Shown here piece by piece: positions 36,434-45,244 of a DNA stretch of 64,000 nt (its first letter is position 1; every line of letters starts with the position of its first letter). A program made the position numbers and the translations under genes. Source of the stretch: Gracilinema caldarium DSM 7334 (GTDB lineage Bacteria; Spirochaetota; Spirochaetia; Treponematales; Breznakiellaceae); contig NC_015732.1 of assembly GCF_000219725.1 (NCBI RefSeq), positions 2,480,001-2,544,000 of the forward strand, in the 5' to 3' direction. The notes beneath the pieces are model-generated. The model ran no database searches and was not told where the DNA came from. It saw only the letters and a list, made by a program, of their open reading frames with translations.

Positions 36434-37510
36434 TTATTTCTTTTGTTGTTTCAATTCCTGCAATGCCTCTAGTCCAAATACATCCTTAACTTTTAATTCT
36501 TCTGTAATAGAGTTGGGGACTAACATCATCGAATTACCAGCCTTAAGGCCTTCATTTAATATTGATAAGTTTTTAAGCTTTAACGCGGTTTCATTGTTTA
36601 TATAGATTTCAGCCGCTTCTTTAAATCGATTAGCGATATCAATCTCCGCTTCTGCCAGTAGTATACGACCTTTCTTTTCTCGTTCAGCCTGGGCAAGCCG
36701 GCTTAATGAACTCTGTAATTCCTGTGGGATTTGGATATCCGTAATTTCGATATGTTGAACAGTGATACCCCAATCAGTTGTTTTTATATCTACTTCTTTT
36801 CGAATTTGGTGTTCAATTTCATCACCTAGCTCAAGGAATGTGGTGAGATCATGCTTACTAATTGCGTTTCGCAAAGCAGTTTTTGCTGATAAAACTACAG
36901 CTTCTTCATAATTCTGAACCTCGCATATTGCTTTTTCTGCATCCCATACAAGCCAAAAGCAAAGAGCATCCACTGTGACTGTTACAGAATCTCTCGTAAG
37001 TGTTGTTTCAGCAGAGAAATCGGTAACCCTAATCCGTAAATCTACTGTTTCAGCAATCTTATCAGCAATTGGAAATAATATAAAAACACCAGGTCCTTTA
37101 ACTTGATGAAATTTACCAAAACGCAAAATGATAGCCCGCTCCCATTCATCCATTTTTTGAATACTAGGAGCAACCAATGCACCAAAGGCAGCATAAAGAA
37201 TATAAATTTGTGGATTATTTACATACCAAATTATAATAAGGATACTCATGATAATAAGAACTTTTACAGCCACTTGCCATCGAGGAAACAAGGTCATAAC
37301 CAGTGTTGTCACAATGGGAGCTGCAATGAGTGCTAATGCATCGAGACCTCTAAATTGAATATTAGTTGTATATCGGAAAACTGCTGTTACAAGCAGCAAC
37401 ATGAGTAAAACCCCGATACCAATCACATGTAAGGAGAAATCTCTCTGTGAATTTTCCTTATGTACATTTTTAATATAGGGCTGCTGTTGATCCTTTTTAT
37501 GAAACCACAT
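36434..37510 (-). CDS. SPFH/Band 7 (slipin-like) membrane protein
   Basis: 358 residues. Three to four hydrophobic segments in the first 130 residues (for example VLLMLLLVTAVFRY and VLIIMSILIIIWYV) precede an SPFH domain: ERAIILRFGKFHQVKGPGVF, then VDLRIRVTDF, then AKTALRNAISKHDL and an oligomerising helix LAQAEREKKGRILLAEAEID. SPFH proteins form membrane microdomain rings and often regulate membrane proteases or transporters. AAGGAGGAA lies in the last codons of the GntR gene, 2 bp apart. The role in this transport operon is unknown. Confidence 0.88.
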   Translation of the reverse strand: MWFHKKDQQQPYIKNVHKENSQRDFSLHVIGIGVLLMLLLVTAVFRYTTNIQFRGLDALALIAAPIVTTLVMTLFPRWQVAVKVLIIMSILIIIWYVNNPQIYILYAAFGALVAPSIQKMDEWERAIILRFGKFHQVKGPGVFILFPIADKIAETVDLRIRVTDFSAETTLTRDSVTVTVDALCFWLVWDAEKAICEVQNYEEAVVLSAKTALRNAISKHDLTTFLELGDEIEHQIRKEVDIKTTDWGITVQHIEITDIQIPQELQSSLSRLAQAEREKKGRILLAEAEIDIANRFKEAAEIYINNETALKLKNLSILNEGLKAGNSMMLVPNSITEELKVKDVFGLEALQELKQQKK

Positions 37511-37512
37511 TG

Positions 37513-37914
37513 TTATTCCTCCTTAAATTGCTGTATTAATTCGATTAGATCCTGTTTTGTTCGAATTCCCAAGGCTTCCATCTCTTTAAAAAACCTCCCA
37601 ATACATTCTTCTATTCTTTTTTGCCGTTCAGTCTCTTTTAAATCCACTTCTTTATCAGAAATATAGGTACCACTACCAACTTGGGTAATGACCAAACCAC
37701 GAAGCTCTAATTCACTATAAGCCTTTGCAATTGTATTCGGATTAATTTTTAATTCTATTGCCAGAGATCTAATCGTCGGCAGTCGATCTCCAGGAACTAA
37801 ATGTTTTGCAAGTATTGCCCGTTCTACTTGCTGGATAATTTGTCGATAAAAGGGAACTCCACTCACGGGATCAAGAGAAAATGTTATTTTGCTACGTATA
37901 CTTGTACTATACAT
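37513..37914 (-). CDS. GntR-family regulator, YtrA type
   Basis: 133 residues: a winged-helix domain (PFYRQIIQQVERAILAKHLVPGDRLP, IRSLAIELKINPNTIAKAYSELELRG, GSGTYIS) and a short C-terminal helix region, the small-effector-domain YtrA layout. It is the first gene of the eight-gene envelope operon. YtrA-type regulators usually repress their own ABC transporter operon and respond to cell-wall stress. A palindrome sits inside its promoter. The ATG lies only 8 bp after the -10 element, so the mRNA is probably leaderless. Confidence 0.9.
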   Translation of the reverse strand: MYSTSIRSKITFSLDPVSGVPFYRQIIQQVERAILAKHLVPGDRLPTIRSLAIELKINPNTIAKAYSELELRGLVITQVGSGTYISDKEVDLKETERQKRIEECIGRFFKEMEALGIRTKQDLIELIQQFKEE

Positions 37915-37922
37915 TTAGTGCT

Positions 37923-37952
37923 ATTGTATTATTGTAATAGTACAATTGTCAA
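37923..37952 (-). promoter_or_regulatory. Promoter and operator of the GntR/envelope operon
   Basis: On the minus strand TTGACA (37947-37952) and TACAAT (37923-37928) are 18 bp apart. The spacer contains a perfect inverted repeat ATTGTA-ATAG-TACAAT at 37931-37946 (16 bp). The position between -35 and -10 suits autorepression by the GntR protein. The site was inferred from sequence, not from binding data. Confidence 0.7.
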
Positions 37953-37979
37953 GTAAAAACATACAAAAAATAACACAAA

Positions 37980-38008
37980 GGACCCCTAAAGCTATTCTTT
38001 AGAGGTCC
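37980..38008 (-). terminator. Terminator of the fucose operon
   Basis: GGACCCCTAAAG (37980-37991) pairs with CTTTAGAGGTCC (37997-38008) with one mismatch and a 5-nt loop. Read on the minus strand it is followed by a T-rich stretch (TTTGTGTTATTTT). It lies 61 bp beyond the fucI stop. Confidence 0.7.
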
Positions 38009-38068
38009 TAATTGAATGTACGTATAAGCTATAATAGATTTTTAAAATTAACTTTCTAAAAGCAACCT

Positions 38069-39889
38069 TTATGCATTTCCATATAGAGGCCCAAGGATCT
38101 GACATGCCCGGTAATCGGAACCTTCACTGTCCATACCAAAGGCACTCCAATAACTGGGGCGGTACACCCTACTGATGTCCACATTGTGCATACAGACAGG
38201 GATCCGCAGGATGGAAGCCAGGGTAATCAGGTCAGCCCCAATGTGACCGTAGCTGATTGCCCCATGGTTCGCGCCCCAGGCAGCCATAACCGAGTAGACA
38301 TCCTTAAAGGGACCATTGCCTGTAAGCCGCGGAACAAACCAGGTAGTTGGCCAGGTTTCATTGGTCCGCTTATCAAGCTTATTATGGACATCCTCCGGCA
38401 AGGTGGCGGTGACCCCTTCGGCTATTTGCAGTACCGGCCCAAGGCCCTTTACCAGATTGATGCGACTCATGGTCACCGGCATTCCGCCTTCGGTTAAGAA
38501 ATCCGATGAGTAGCCGCCGCCCCGGAAGTAGCCCAGGTCTGCATAACGCCAGAGGGTGGCATCCAGGCAAGCCCCAGCCTCTTCGGGGGTAATTTCCCAG
38601 AAGGGTTTCATGGCAGGCTTGCCATCCCTGCGCTGTTTGCCGGTCCCATCCATGGTCGTAGCCCCTGAGTTTATCAGGTGGATGAACCCCTGGGCCGCGA
38701 CGCCCTCAGGTTTCCATCCCGTAACTCGCTGGACCGCTTCGGGACTCCAATAGGTCCGCACATCGGAGAATATCTGGGCTGTTCCGGTAAGGAGATGCCC
38801 GAAGAGCATAGCCGCTCCGTTCAGGGAGTCATTTTCCGTTGCTACCAGATAGGGACTGCGGATTCCGTTCCAATCAAAGGATGAATTTAAAATAGTTTCA
38901 AGGAAGTCCCCATTGGGGAAATGGTCTGTCCAATGCCGCTGTCCCTGGAAGCCAGCCAAAAGAGCATTATGTCCCAGGGCTTCTTCATAGAGGCCTTTCC
39001 GTTTCAGGTCAGAATTTCCAACCATCAGATCCCGAACAATCATGGCCATTTTTACACTGGTAGACCAGACCTCATCTTTTTTTTTGCGGTTGTGCTGTTT
39101 TTCCGGCGGATTGATATCCGGTCCTTCCTTGCAGTTTTCCCGAACCCATTCCAGAGCCCGTTTATATTCGGCTTCGCTGTAAATCTTTTCCTCAAAACGC
39201 CGGACCAGTTCGCTCATATCGACATACTCGGTCCGCATCCCCAGATAGTCCTGGAAAAAGTCCGGATTTACAATGGAGCCAGCGATGCCCATGGAAACGG
39301 AACCGATGGAAAGGTAGCTCTTTCCCCGCATCCAGGCGGCGGCAATACCTGCACGGGCAAAACGGAGGATTTTTTCTTCCACATCGGCGGGTATTTTATC
39401 CGTATCCTGCAGATCCTGCACATCGTGGCCATAGATGCCAAAGGCAGGCAGACCCTTCTGGTTATGGGCTGCCAATACTGCCGCCAGGTACACCGCCCCT
39501 GGCCGGTCGGTGCCATTAAAGCCCCACACGGCTTTAATGGTCAGGGGGTCCATATCCATGGTTTCAGAGCCGTAGCACCAGCAGGGAGTAACGGTTAGGG
39601 TTACCGACACATTTTCCCGTCTGAATTTGTCCGCGCAGGCCGCGGCTTCTGCTACCCCCCCAATAGTGGTGTCCGCAATCACACACTGTACGGGCATGCC
39701 ATTGGGATGTCGCAGTTTCGACTGAATCAAGGCCGCTGCAGCCTTGGCCATTCCCATGGTCACCTCTTCCAGGGATTCCCGCACGCCGCCAAGCCGGCCA
39801 TCGATTGTGGGACGTATACCGATTTTGGGAAGTTCCCCCCGATACCGTTGCTCCGGTGGATTCATTTTTAAACTGGCTATATCTGCCAT
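38069..39889 (-). CDS. fucI: L-fucose isomerase
   Basis: Converts L-fucose to L-fuculose (also D-arabinose to D-ribulose), cytoplasmic, Mn2+-dependent. About 606 residues, full length. Catalytic glutamate in [10 protein letters not shown] and aspartate in IFSDVRTYW match the family. Other marks are [32 protein letters not shown] and [19 protein letters not shown]. The ATG at 39889 follows AAGGAGGTG; an upstream start adds six residues without an SD. The last gene of the fucU-AEC-lacI-fucI operon. No fuculokinase or aldolase gene is in the window. Confidence 0.95.
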   Translation of the reverse strand: MADIASLKMNPPEQRYRGELPKIGIRPTIDGRLGGVRESLEEVTMGMAKAAAALIQSKLRHPNGMPVQCVIADTTIGGVAEAAACADKFRRENVSVTLTVTPCWCYGSETMDMDPLTIKAVWGFNGTDRPGAVYLAAVLAAHNQKGLPAFGIYGHDVQDLQDTDKIPADVEEKILRFARAGIAAAWMRGKSYLSIGSVSMGIAGSIVNPDFFQDYLGMRTEYVDMSELVRRFEEKIYSEAEYKRALEWVRENCKEGPDINPPEKQHNRKKKDEVWSTSVKMAMIVRDLMVGNSDLKRKGLYEEALGHNALLAGFQGQRHWTDHFPNGDFLETILNSSFDWNGIRSPYLVATENDSLNGAAMLFGHLLTGTAQIFSDVRTYWSPEAVQRVTGWKPEGVAAQGFIHLINSGATTMDGTGKQRRDGKPAMKPFWEITPEEAGACLDATLWRYADLGYFRGGGYSSDFLTEGGMPVTMSRINLVKGLGPVLQIAEGVTATLPEDVHNKLDKRTNETWPTTWFVPRLTGNGPFKDVYSVMAAWGANHGAISYGHIGADLITLASILRIPVCMHNVDISRVYRPSYWSAFGMDSEGSDYRACQILGPLYGNA

Positions 39890-39946
39890 ACCGACACCTC
39901 CTTTCAAGGCAATTTTGATGTTTGGATACCCCTAAAACGAAAAGTT

Positions 39947-41002
39947 TTAGAAGATCCTATGAGAGTTCACCGGCAATATGGTAACCGGCAGACGGACAAT
40001 TTCCGGTTCTATTGGATGCACCGTTCCGGTGGAAGGGATCCTTTTTACTTCATCAATTTGTATGAGAATCCGTTCAGCCGCCAGCCGTCCCAAACCAGCT
40101 ATATCCTGAGCTGCTATATATTTACAGAAAGGCAAGAAGGCCGAATAAGCTGTTTGATCAAAAGCAGCAACTGCGAAGGAAGGTAAAGGATAACCCTGTT
40201 TAATGTCTTCCAAAAGGCGCCGCTGCATTCCCAGATGCACCAAAAGGTTCACCGCCACCAGGGCTTCCGGAGGATTCCGGCTTTGCAGTAGTTCATCCAT
40301 CCGCTGATACCCGTCGCTTACCCCCATACCCCCTAATCGGATCAGGTCGCCCTCCACAGAAAGCCCCGCCTCAGCCATAGCCCGGCCATAACCGGCAAGC
40401 CGTTCCCGGGCAGTCGAAATGCTGATATCTCCCCCGACAAAAGCAATCCGGGAATATCCATCCTGGATTAAGGCCCGAGTAAGGGCCGCCGATCCTGTTT
40501 CATTTTCCGAGAGCACCGCACCAAGGGAACAGCCTTCCACAAGCCGATCCACCAGCAGGATGGGCATACCCTGACAGGCTAAGTGCTGCAGGTGGTCTCC
40601 CTGGGATCCTGCCGGAATGACGATGATCCCATCCACCAGACGTTCCGCAAAAAGGGAAATCCGCTTTTGTTCTTCCTCCACCGAATTGGAAGAAGAAGCA
40701 ACAAGAAGGGTATATCCTGCCTGTTCAAGGATGCAGTCCATAGCTTCGGTGAGTTCCATAAAAAAATCGTTAGACAGTTCCGGAGCAATCACCGCTACGG
40801 TCTTGGTGGATTTTGTTTTTAGACTCCGGGCTACATGGTTTATCGTAAAATGCAACTCTTCTGCAGCAGTAAGAACTTTCTGACGGGTTTCCGCCGTTAC
40901 CAGATGGGAAAGGTCCGGATCAAAGCAACGGGAAACCGTGGCTGTAGAAACCCCTGCCAGGGCCGCTACATCCCGGACCGTGGCATGTTGCCTGCGGCTC
41001 AC
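39947..41002 (-). CDS. LacI-family regulator of the fucose operon
   Basis: 351 residues. The helix-turn-helix and hinge (TVRDVAALAGVSTATVSRCF, INHVARSLKTKSTKTVAVIAPE) precede a sugar-sensing domain (VDGIIVIPAGS, RIAFVGGDIS, AVAAFDQTAY). The start codon GTG shares one base with the TAG stop of the AEC transporter gene. Two palindromic sites with the central CG typical of LacI operators lie in the operon (41982-41995 and 42506-42527), so autoregulation is likely, with fucose or a related sugar as inducer (inferred from neighbours). Confidence 0.92.
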   Translation of the reverse strand: MSRRQHATVRDVAALAGVSTATVSRCFDPDLSHLVTAETRQKVLTAAEELHFTINHVARSLKTKSTKTVAVIAPELSNDFFMELTEAMDCILEQAGYTLLVASSSNSVEEEQKRISLFAERLVDGIIVIPAGSQGDHLQHLACQGMPILLVDRLVEGCSLGAVLSENETGSAALTRALIQDGYSRIAFVGGDISISTARERLAGYGRAMAEAGLSVEGDLIRLGGMGVSDGYQRMDELLQSRNPPEALVAVNLLVHLGMQRRLLEDIKQGYPLPSFAVAAFDQTAYSAFLPFCKYIAAQDIAGLGRLAAERILIQIDEVKRIPSTGTVHPIEPEIVRLPVTILPVNSHRIF

Positions 41003-41982
41003 TAAAGCACCCCTGAAAGCAACCCTGCGTTATTCCCCCATATAAGGGCAATTATAAAGGCAAGCAAAAGAGCCACCAGGGTGTGCAAGGAGAGGACGGT
41101 GCTAATAAAAGCTCCATCCTCATTATTTGTTTTAAAAACCGGAATGATAAAGGGCGGCGGCAGTATGAAGAGGGTCATCAACGCTAAGGCTTGCAGGGGA
41201 CCATAACCAAGACGGGGCAGTATCAGGAGGGTTATCCCTAAACCGACCAGGATAACCGCAACCAGCCGGCTTATAATAAGCAGTACACTTTTGCCCAGGT
41301 TCTGCAACGAAAGATCCTTAAGCCCAAAGCCTACTACAAGAGATACCAGGGGAGTGGTCATTGAGCCTATGGTACTAAACAGCGGATATAAAAATCCCCT
41401 ATCCCCCCAGGGAAGATTTTGAGCCTGAGGAACAAAGGTTGATGAAATGAGGCCTGAAATAATGGCTATCATGACCGGAGATTTGAGCATACCAAGAACT
41501 ATTGTTCCTAAAGACTGCCGGCCCCGCTGGTGAGGCTTTATATGTTCCGTCTGCAGCTGAAACATCAGGATGGTGAACACATAGAGAACCTGTCCAAGAT
41601 CGGCTGATGCAAAAGCTGGAAGGGCTTGCGTTCCATACAGGGTTGTAAAAAGGGCATAGCCCAGCATTCCTGCCTCGAAACCTTGGAATAGAAAGACCGT
41701 AGTTTGCCTTGGCAGTGAAAAAAGCTTTGCAGGGATAATGGCAGCAAATCCCAGTAAACCACAGGAAACAAATACGGACAATGCTAATATCCCAAGCCGG
41801 CCATTTATGGAGATACGAGAAAAGGCGAGAAAAAGCAAAGCCGGCAGACTGATAGAAGACACAATCCGTTTAAGTCCCTCTATCATTGAAAAAGTGATAT
41901 ACTCTCGCTTCCCTAAAACAGCTCCCAGCAGGACAAGCACTATAATTGGTAAAAATTGAGATAACAGGCCCAGTTCATCCAT
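41002..41982 (-). CDS. AEC-family transporter
   Basis: 326 residues with about ten membrane segments (for example FLPIIVLVLLGAVLG, ISLPALLFLAFSRI, LLIISRLVAVILVGLGITLLIL). Membrane transport family AEC (auxin efflux carrier, PF03547); characterised members move organic acids or auxin. Here it sits between fucU and the LacI regulator where a fucose permease would be expected, and no FucP is seen. A sugar or sugar-acid substrate is an inference from position only. A LacI-type operator overlaps its start codon. Confidence 0.85.
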   Translation of the reverse strand: MDELGLLSQFLPIIVLVLLGAVLGKREYITFSMIEGLKRIVSSISLPALLFLAFSRISINGRLGILALSVFVSCGLLGFAAIIPAKLFSLPRQTTVFLFQGFEAGMLGYALFTTLYGTQALPAFASADLGQVLYVFTILMFQLQTEHIKPHQRGRQSLGTIVLGMLKSPVMIAIISGLISSTFVPQAQNLPWGDRGFLYPLFSTIGSMTTPLVSLVVGFGLKDLSLQNLGKSVLLIISRLVAVILVGLGITLLILPRLGYGPLQALALMTLFILPPPFIIPVFKTNNEDGAFISTVLSLHTLVALLLAFIIALIWGNNAGLLSGVL

Positions 41983-41995
41983 GTAATCGTTTACA
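41982..41995. promoter_or_regulatory. LacI-type operator at the AEC gene start
   Basis: TGTAATCGTTTACA is a near-perfect palindrome with central CG, differing by one base per arm from the core of the 22-bp site at 42506. Its first base is the last base of the start-codon triplet of the AEC gene on the minus strand, so bound repressor would block passage into that gene. Confidence 0.65.
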
Positions 41996-42014
41996 CCTTA
42001 TCACTATTGAGTGG

Positions 42015-42452
42015 TCATCGAGATACTGGAATAACACCTTTTTTTAGAATGATATTCCCGTATTTTACGGTTTCACCGGTCATAACCACCGCGAAGGCCT
42101 TTTTTGCCCTTTCATAAAAAGCAAATCGCTCCATCCGTTCAGTAGGAGGAGTTCCAGGCCAGCGACGGTCGATAACCTCCCGGTAAGAACGTTCAACTGA
42201 AAGATCAAGTTCGTCCCCAGGAACTGGTTGCATCATAACAACCGGATGTTCCACATAGGAATCCAGATTGATCAACGCAAGTATGCCATCCAACAGGTCG
42301 GGAATCCTCAATCCATCAGCCCGTATCACCCTTGAATTAAGGGAATCACCAGTAAAAAAAGCATCGGCCAGCACTATTTCGTCACCATGTCCCATCCGGA
42401 AGAGAGTATCCAATAGATCAGGGCCAATTACCGGGGAAATACCAATAAGCAT
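42015..42452 (-). CDS. fucU: L-fucose mutarotase (RbsD/FucU family)
   Basis: Interconverts alpha- and beta-L-fucose to feed fucose isomerase. About 145 residues. Family marks are MLIGISPVIGPDLLDTLFRMGHGDEIVLADAFFT (split by function), the catalytic histidine in MGHGDEI, and the C-terminal FAVVMTGETVKYGNIILKKG. The ATG at 42452 follows AGGAGG; an earlier in-frame TTG or ATG lacks one. First gene of the fucose operon. Confidence 0.92.
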   Translation of the reverse strand: MLIGISPVIGPDLLDTLFRMGHGDEIVLADAFFTGDSLNSRVIRADGLRIPDLLDGILALINLDSYVEHPVVMMQPVPGDELDLSVERSYREVIDRRWPGTPPTERMERFAFYERAKKAFAVVMTGETVKYGNIILKKGVIPVSR

Positions 42453-42496
42453 AACTACCTCCTGTATGATAGTATCATCAGCCTGAAATAAGGAAT

Positions 42497-42502
42497 TGTC
42501 AA
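42497..42502 (-). promoter_or_regulatory. -35 element of the fucU promoter
   Basis: TTGACA on the minus strand, directly beside the 22-bp operator. The matching -10 is not clear; GATGAT, 17 bp downstream, is a weak candidate. Confidence 0.4.
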
Positions 42503-42505
42503 GCA

Positions 42506-42527
42506 AAAATGTAATCGATTACATTTT
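42506..42527. promoter_or_regulatory. Perfect 22-bp LacI-type operator upstream of fucU
   Basis: A perfect palindrome centred on TCGA; its 14-bp core is TGTAATCGATTACA, with four A and four T extending the two arms. It lies 3 bp upstream of the -35 hexamer and 54 bp upstream of fucU. The central CG and arms are typical for LacI-family repressors, and the regulator gene is in the same operon. Confidence 0.8.
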
Positions 42528-42559
42528 ATGTACAAGTCTGGTATATGAAAACAGACACT

Positions 42560-43005
42560 TCAGGGGCGGATATGGTAGACATCGTAGGTTCCATCCAGAC
42601 CTTTAAAGGCATGGGTGGATCGAAACACCCTGAATACCGGCTGCCATAGTAACCATAGTTCCAAGTTAAATAATACTCACGCAGAGCCTGCTGGGCTTCG
42701 ATTGCGACTTGAATGGTATGGCGGGAGTCGATTAAAAAGCCCATGACCGCATCCCCAATGGTTTTGACCGGAAGGCCATTATATTTTTCAATGTATTTAA
42801 AAAGTATCCTAAAATGTTCCCGTACAAGACCAACGGCTTTGGCATCCCCTAAATCGGAATACAATCTGGTTGAACCTTTTATATCGATAAACAGGATGGT
42901 ACTGATCATCAATTCCAGACTCTAATCCTGAGGAAGGGTCTCACTTCCAAATATCTCCCGGTACAGGGGATGTTGCAGTACATCCAGCTCTACAAGAATA
43001 AGATC
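42560..43005 (-). pseudogene. Adenylate/guanylate cyclase (class III) remnant
   Basis: Only pieces of the catalytic domain remain. The start region reads LQHPLYREIFGSE, then an in-frame TAG, then STILFIDIKGSTRLYSDLGD with the metal-binding aspartate. Next come LPVKTIGDAVMGFL, QVAIEAQQALREYY, a break with loss of about 100 residues, and the family end HAFKGLDGTYDVYHIRP in another frame. No start and no sensory domain are present. The remnant lies between the fucose and mannitol operons. Confidence 0.85.
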
Positions 43006-43016
43006 TTAATTTACCT

Positions 43017-44279
43017 TTATATTGCAGGCCAGTGTTCCAGCAGGTACTGTTCCGCTTCTGCATTCCAGAGCCCTTGGTACTTATCGCAGAGCACAGCTAA
43101 GCGTGCATACCGTGCATCTGTTTCCTCCAGCTGTTTAAAATCGGTAATCGCAGTCATCGGCATAGAGATCCCTGTATAGACAAGTTTTTTCCCCGCAGGC
43201 TTATCCGGCAGATGCAGGGTTGCCTCAGCGGCACTGTCCAGGCCTCCCACATGGGTAACCATAACCGCCGGGTTAATACGTCCCTGTTCCGAGAGACTCA
43301 GGGCTTCCCGCATATCATCTGTGTTGCCGCCAGTGGTCCCTACAATATGGGTTGCACCATAATGGATATTATAAAAATTCACTTTGGCACTGAACTGGGA
43401 ATCCACAGGGCCGGCAAAGAAATTAAGACATCCGTCTTTACCCAGAATTGCGTCCCCCTGCTCTACGACAGGCGCTACCGGGGCAAACACAAAGACATCA
43501 TCATAACCAGTACCCTCATTCAGCTCGATAAGCCGAGCCACCGGATCAGAGATCGTGGCGGTATTGATGAACACCAGGTCCACACCCCGCTTTTTCTGCT
43601 CCGCTGGGGGAAATAAAGAGGCAGCCCGGGCCAAACGGCCATCATCAATATCGGTAACCACCAGACGACGGGGTCGGTGTTCTAACTGTAGGGCATAACT
43701 GATGGCTCCTAGCCCCATCGGCCCGGCTCCGGCAAGAATGGCCATGGTCCCTCCGGGCAGGGTACCCATCTTGTGTTCATAACTACCCATGGTGGTATGA
43801 TAACTTGCATGGAAAGCTCCGATAATGCAGGACATGGGTTCTGCCAGGGATGCCATAAAAAAAGCATCTCCCTTATACTCTAAGAGACAATCCAGTTCCA
43901 TGACTTCATGGGGCATAATAGCATAGGTCGCCGCTCCACCACAGTACCGGTAGGAATAACCAGGTGAAGCCATGCTACCCTTATAATTCAGCGCAGGCTG
44001 TAGGGCAAATTTTGCCCCAACCTTATAGCGATGGGCCCATTTAGCACCAACCTTTTCAATAATTCCTGCAGTTTCATGACCTACAATGATTGGTTCTTGT
44101 GCTATATTTTTAGGCACCCGTTTATGGTCACTTCCAAGTTTTGCAGCCTTATAGGTGGACATACAGATAGAATCAGTAATAATTTTTACCAGTATTTCAT
44201 CATCCTGAATCTCAGGAAGTTCAAATTCTTCCAGACGTAAATCCATTTTGCCATAGAGGCGCACCGCCTTCGTTTTCAT
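43017..44279 (-). CDS. Zinc-dependent alcohol dehydrogenase, sorbose-1-phosphate reductase (SorE)-like
   Basis: 420 residues of the MDR family. A GroES-like domain carries the catalytic zinc ligands (cysteine in DSICMSTYKA, GHETAG, glutamate in SLAEPMSC), and a Rossmann domain follows (ILAGAGPMGLGAISYA). The structural four-cysteine zinc site is not obvious. The sequence style (opening with AVRLYGKMDLRLEEF, TGYDDVFVFAPV) recalls L-sorbose-1-phosphate reductases. It is the last gene of the mannitol PTS operon and overlaps the kinase gene by 4 bp. No classical mannitol-1-phosphate 5-dehydrogenase (MtlD) is present, so this enzyme is the candidate that oxidises the imported polyol phosphate. Substrate not proven. 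Confidence 0.8.
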   Translation of the reverse strand: MKTKAVRLYGKMDLRLEEFELPEIQDDEILVKIITDSICMSTYKAAKLGSDHKRVPKNIAQEPIIVGHETAGIIEKVGAKWAHRYKVGAKFALQPALNYKGSMASPGYSYRYCGGAATYAIMPHEVMELDCLLEYKGDAFFMASLAEPMSCIIGAFHASYHTTMGSYEHKMGTLPGGTMAILAGAGPMGLGAISYALQLEHRPRRLVVTDIDDGRLARAASLFPPAEQKKRGVDLVFINTATISDPVARLIELNEGTGYDDVFVFAPVAPVVEQGDAILGKDGCLNFFAGPVDSQFSAKVNFYNIHYGATHIVGTTGGNTDDMREALSLSEQGRINPAVMVTHVGGLDSAAEATLHLPDKPAGKKLVYTGISMPMTAITDFKQLEETDARYARLAVLCDKYQGLWNAEAEQYLLEHWPAI

Positions 44280-45244
44280 AGTTCCTCCTCAATTTCATGA
44301 ACCTGTACTTGTTGAGTATAATAATGCAGGGCTTCTCTTGTAGGGACCGCAGTACCTTCCGTAGTAACCGCTGCGGTTCCTGCTCCAACTGCGTTGCGGA
44401 TCATGTTGTGCAAGGGATCCTCCCGCTGCAAACACAGGGCCAGCGCAGCCACCATAGCATCCCCTGCTCCTACAGTACTTTTAGGTTGTACCGGGATGCC
44501 TTCGGCAAATAGGACGGCCTTCTCATGTACTAAGAGGGCCCCTTGGGAACCCAGGGAAACAACTATTAGTTCCACTCCTTGTGCCAGCAAGGCCCGGCAT
44601 GCATAAGCCATTTCACCAAGCCGAGGTTTGTCTTCCTTACGGAAAGAACGGCCGAATAACCGCTCTAATTCATCAATATTGGGCTTAACAAGGGTTGGCC
44701 CAACTTCCAAACCTAAACGGAGCGATTCTCCATCTGCATCCAGTATGGTTCGAGCTCCCAGGGATCGGGCCTTTAGGATCAGCCTTCGATACATATCTGG
44801 AGGGGTGCCTCTTCCAATACTGCCGGAAAAGACAAATATGGTTTCTGGACTAGCTTCAGAAAACAGGATAGCTTCCAATGCAGTTAAGGCCTTTTCCGAT
44901 ATGAGCGGCCCCTGATCATTGATATCCGTATGGGTGTGGTTAAGCGGATCGACAATTTTCATATTCGTCCTTGTTTCTCCCGGCACAGATACAAAGCGGT
45001 GTTCAATCCCACGTTCATCCAAATAGGTCTTAATAAAATTGCCTGCTGTACCTGCGATAACACCAAAAGCAGTACTTGTCCCCCCAAAGCCGTGTATCGA
45101 TTTTGATACGTTAATTCCCTTACCCCCTGCATCGAGTCTTGAGGTACTGATACGATTTACCTGGTTTAAGGCAAAACCTTCTATTTCGACGGTCCGATCC
45201 ACTGCAGGGTTTAAGGTAAGGGTACGAATCTTGCGATTATTCAT
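44276..45244 (-). CDS. PfkB-family hexose-phosphate kinase, 1-phosphofructokinase-like
   Basis: 322 residues. Ribokinase-fold marks of the 1-phosphofructokinase/tagatose-6-phosphate kinase group: TLTLNPAVDRTVEIEGF at the N-terminus, DAGGKGINVSKSIHGFG, VKPNIDELERLFG, and the C-terminal STVGAGDAMVAAL with the catalytic aspartate. The ATG at 45244 overlaps the ptsH end by 8 bp; an upstream in-frame start would add 18 residues of HPr-overlapping sequence. Expected reaction: ATP-dependent phosphorylation of fructose-1-phosphate to fructose-1,6-bisphosphate. Tagatose-6-phosphate or fructose-6-phosphate remain possible substrates. Confidence 0.85.
   Translation of the reverse strand: MNNRKIRTLTLNPAVDRTVEIEGFALNQVNRISTSRLDAGGKGINVSKSIHGFGGTSTAFGVIAGTAGNFIKTYLDERGIEHRFVSVPGETRTNMKIVDPLNHTHTDINDQGPLISEKALTALEAILFSEASPETIFVFSGSIGRGTPPDMYRRLILKARSLGARTILDADGESLRLGLEVGPTLVKPNIDELERLFGRSFRKEDKPRLGEMAYACRALLAQGVELIVVSLGSQGALLVHEKAVLFAEGIPVQPKSTVGAGDAMVAALALCLQREDPLHNMIRNAVGAGTAAVTTEGTAVPTREALHYYTQQVQVHEIEEEL

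Noticed and set aside
38921-39598. Long plus-strand open frame (225 codons) opposite fucI
   Set aside because: It lies wholly inside fucI on the other strand, shows no family features, and follows from fucI codon bias.
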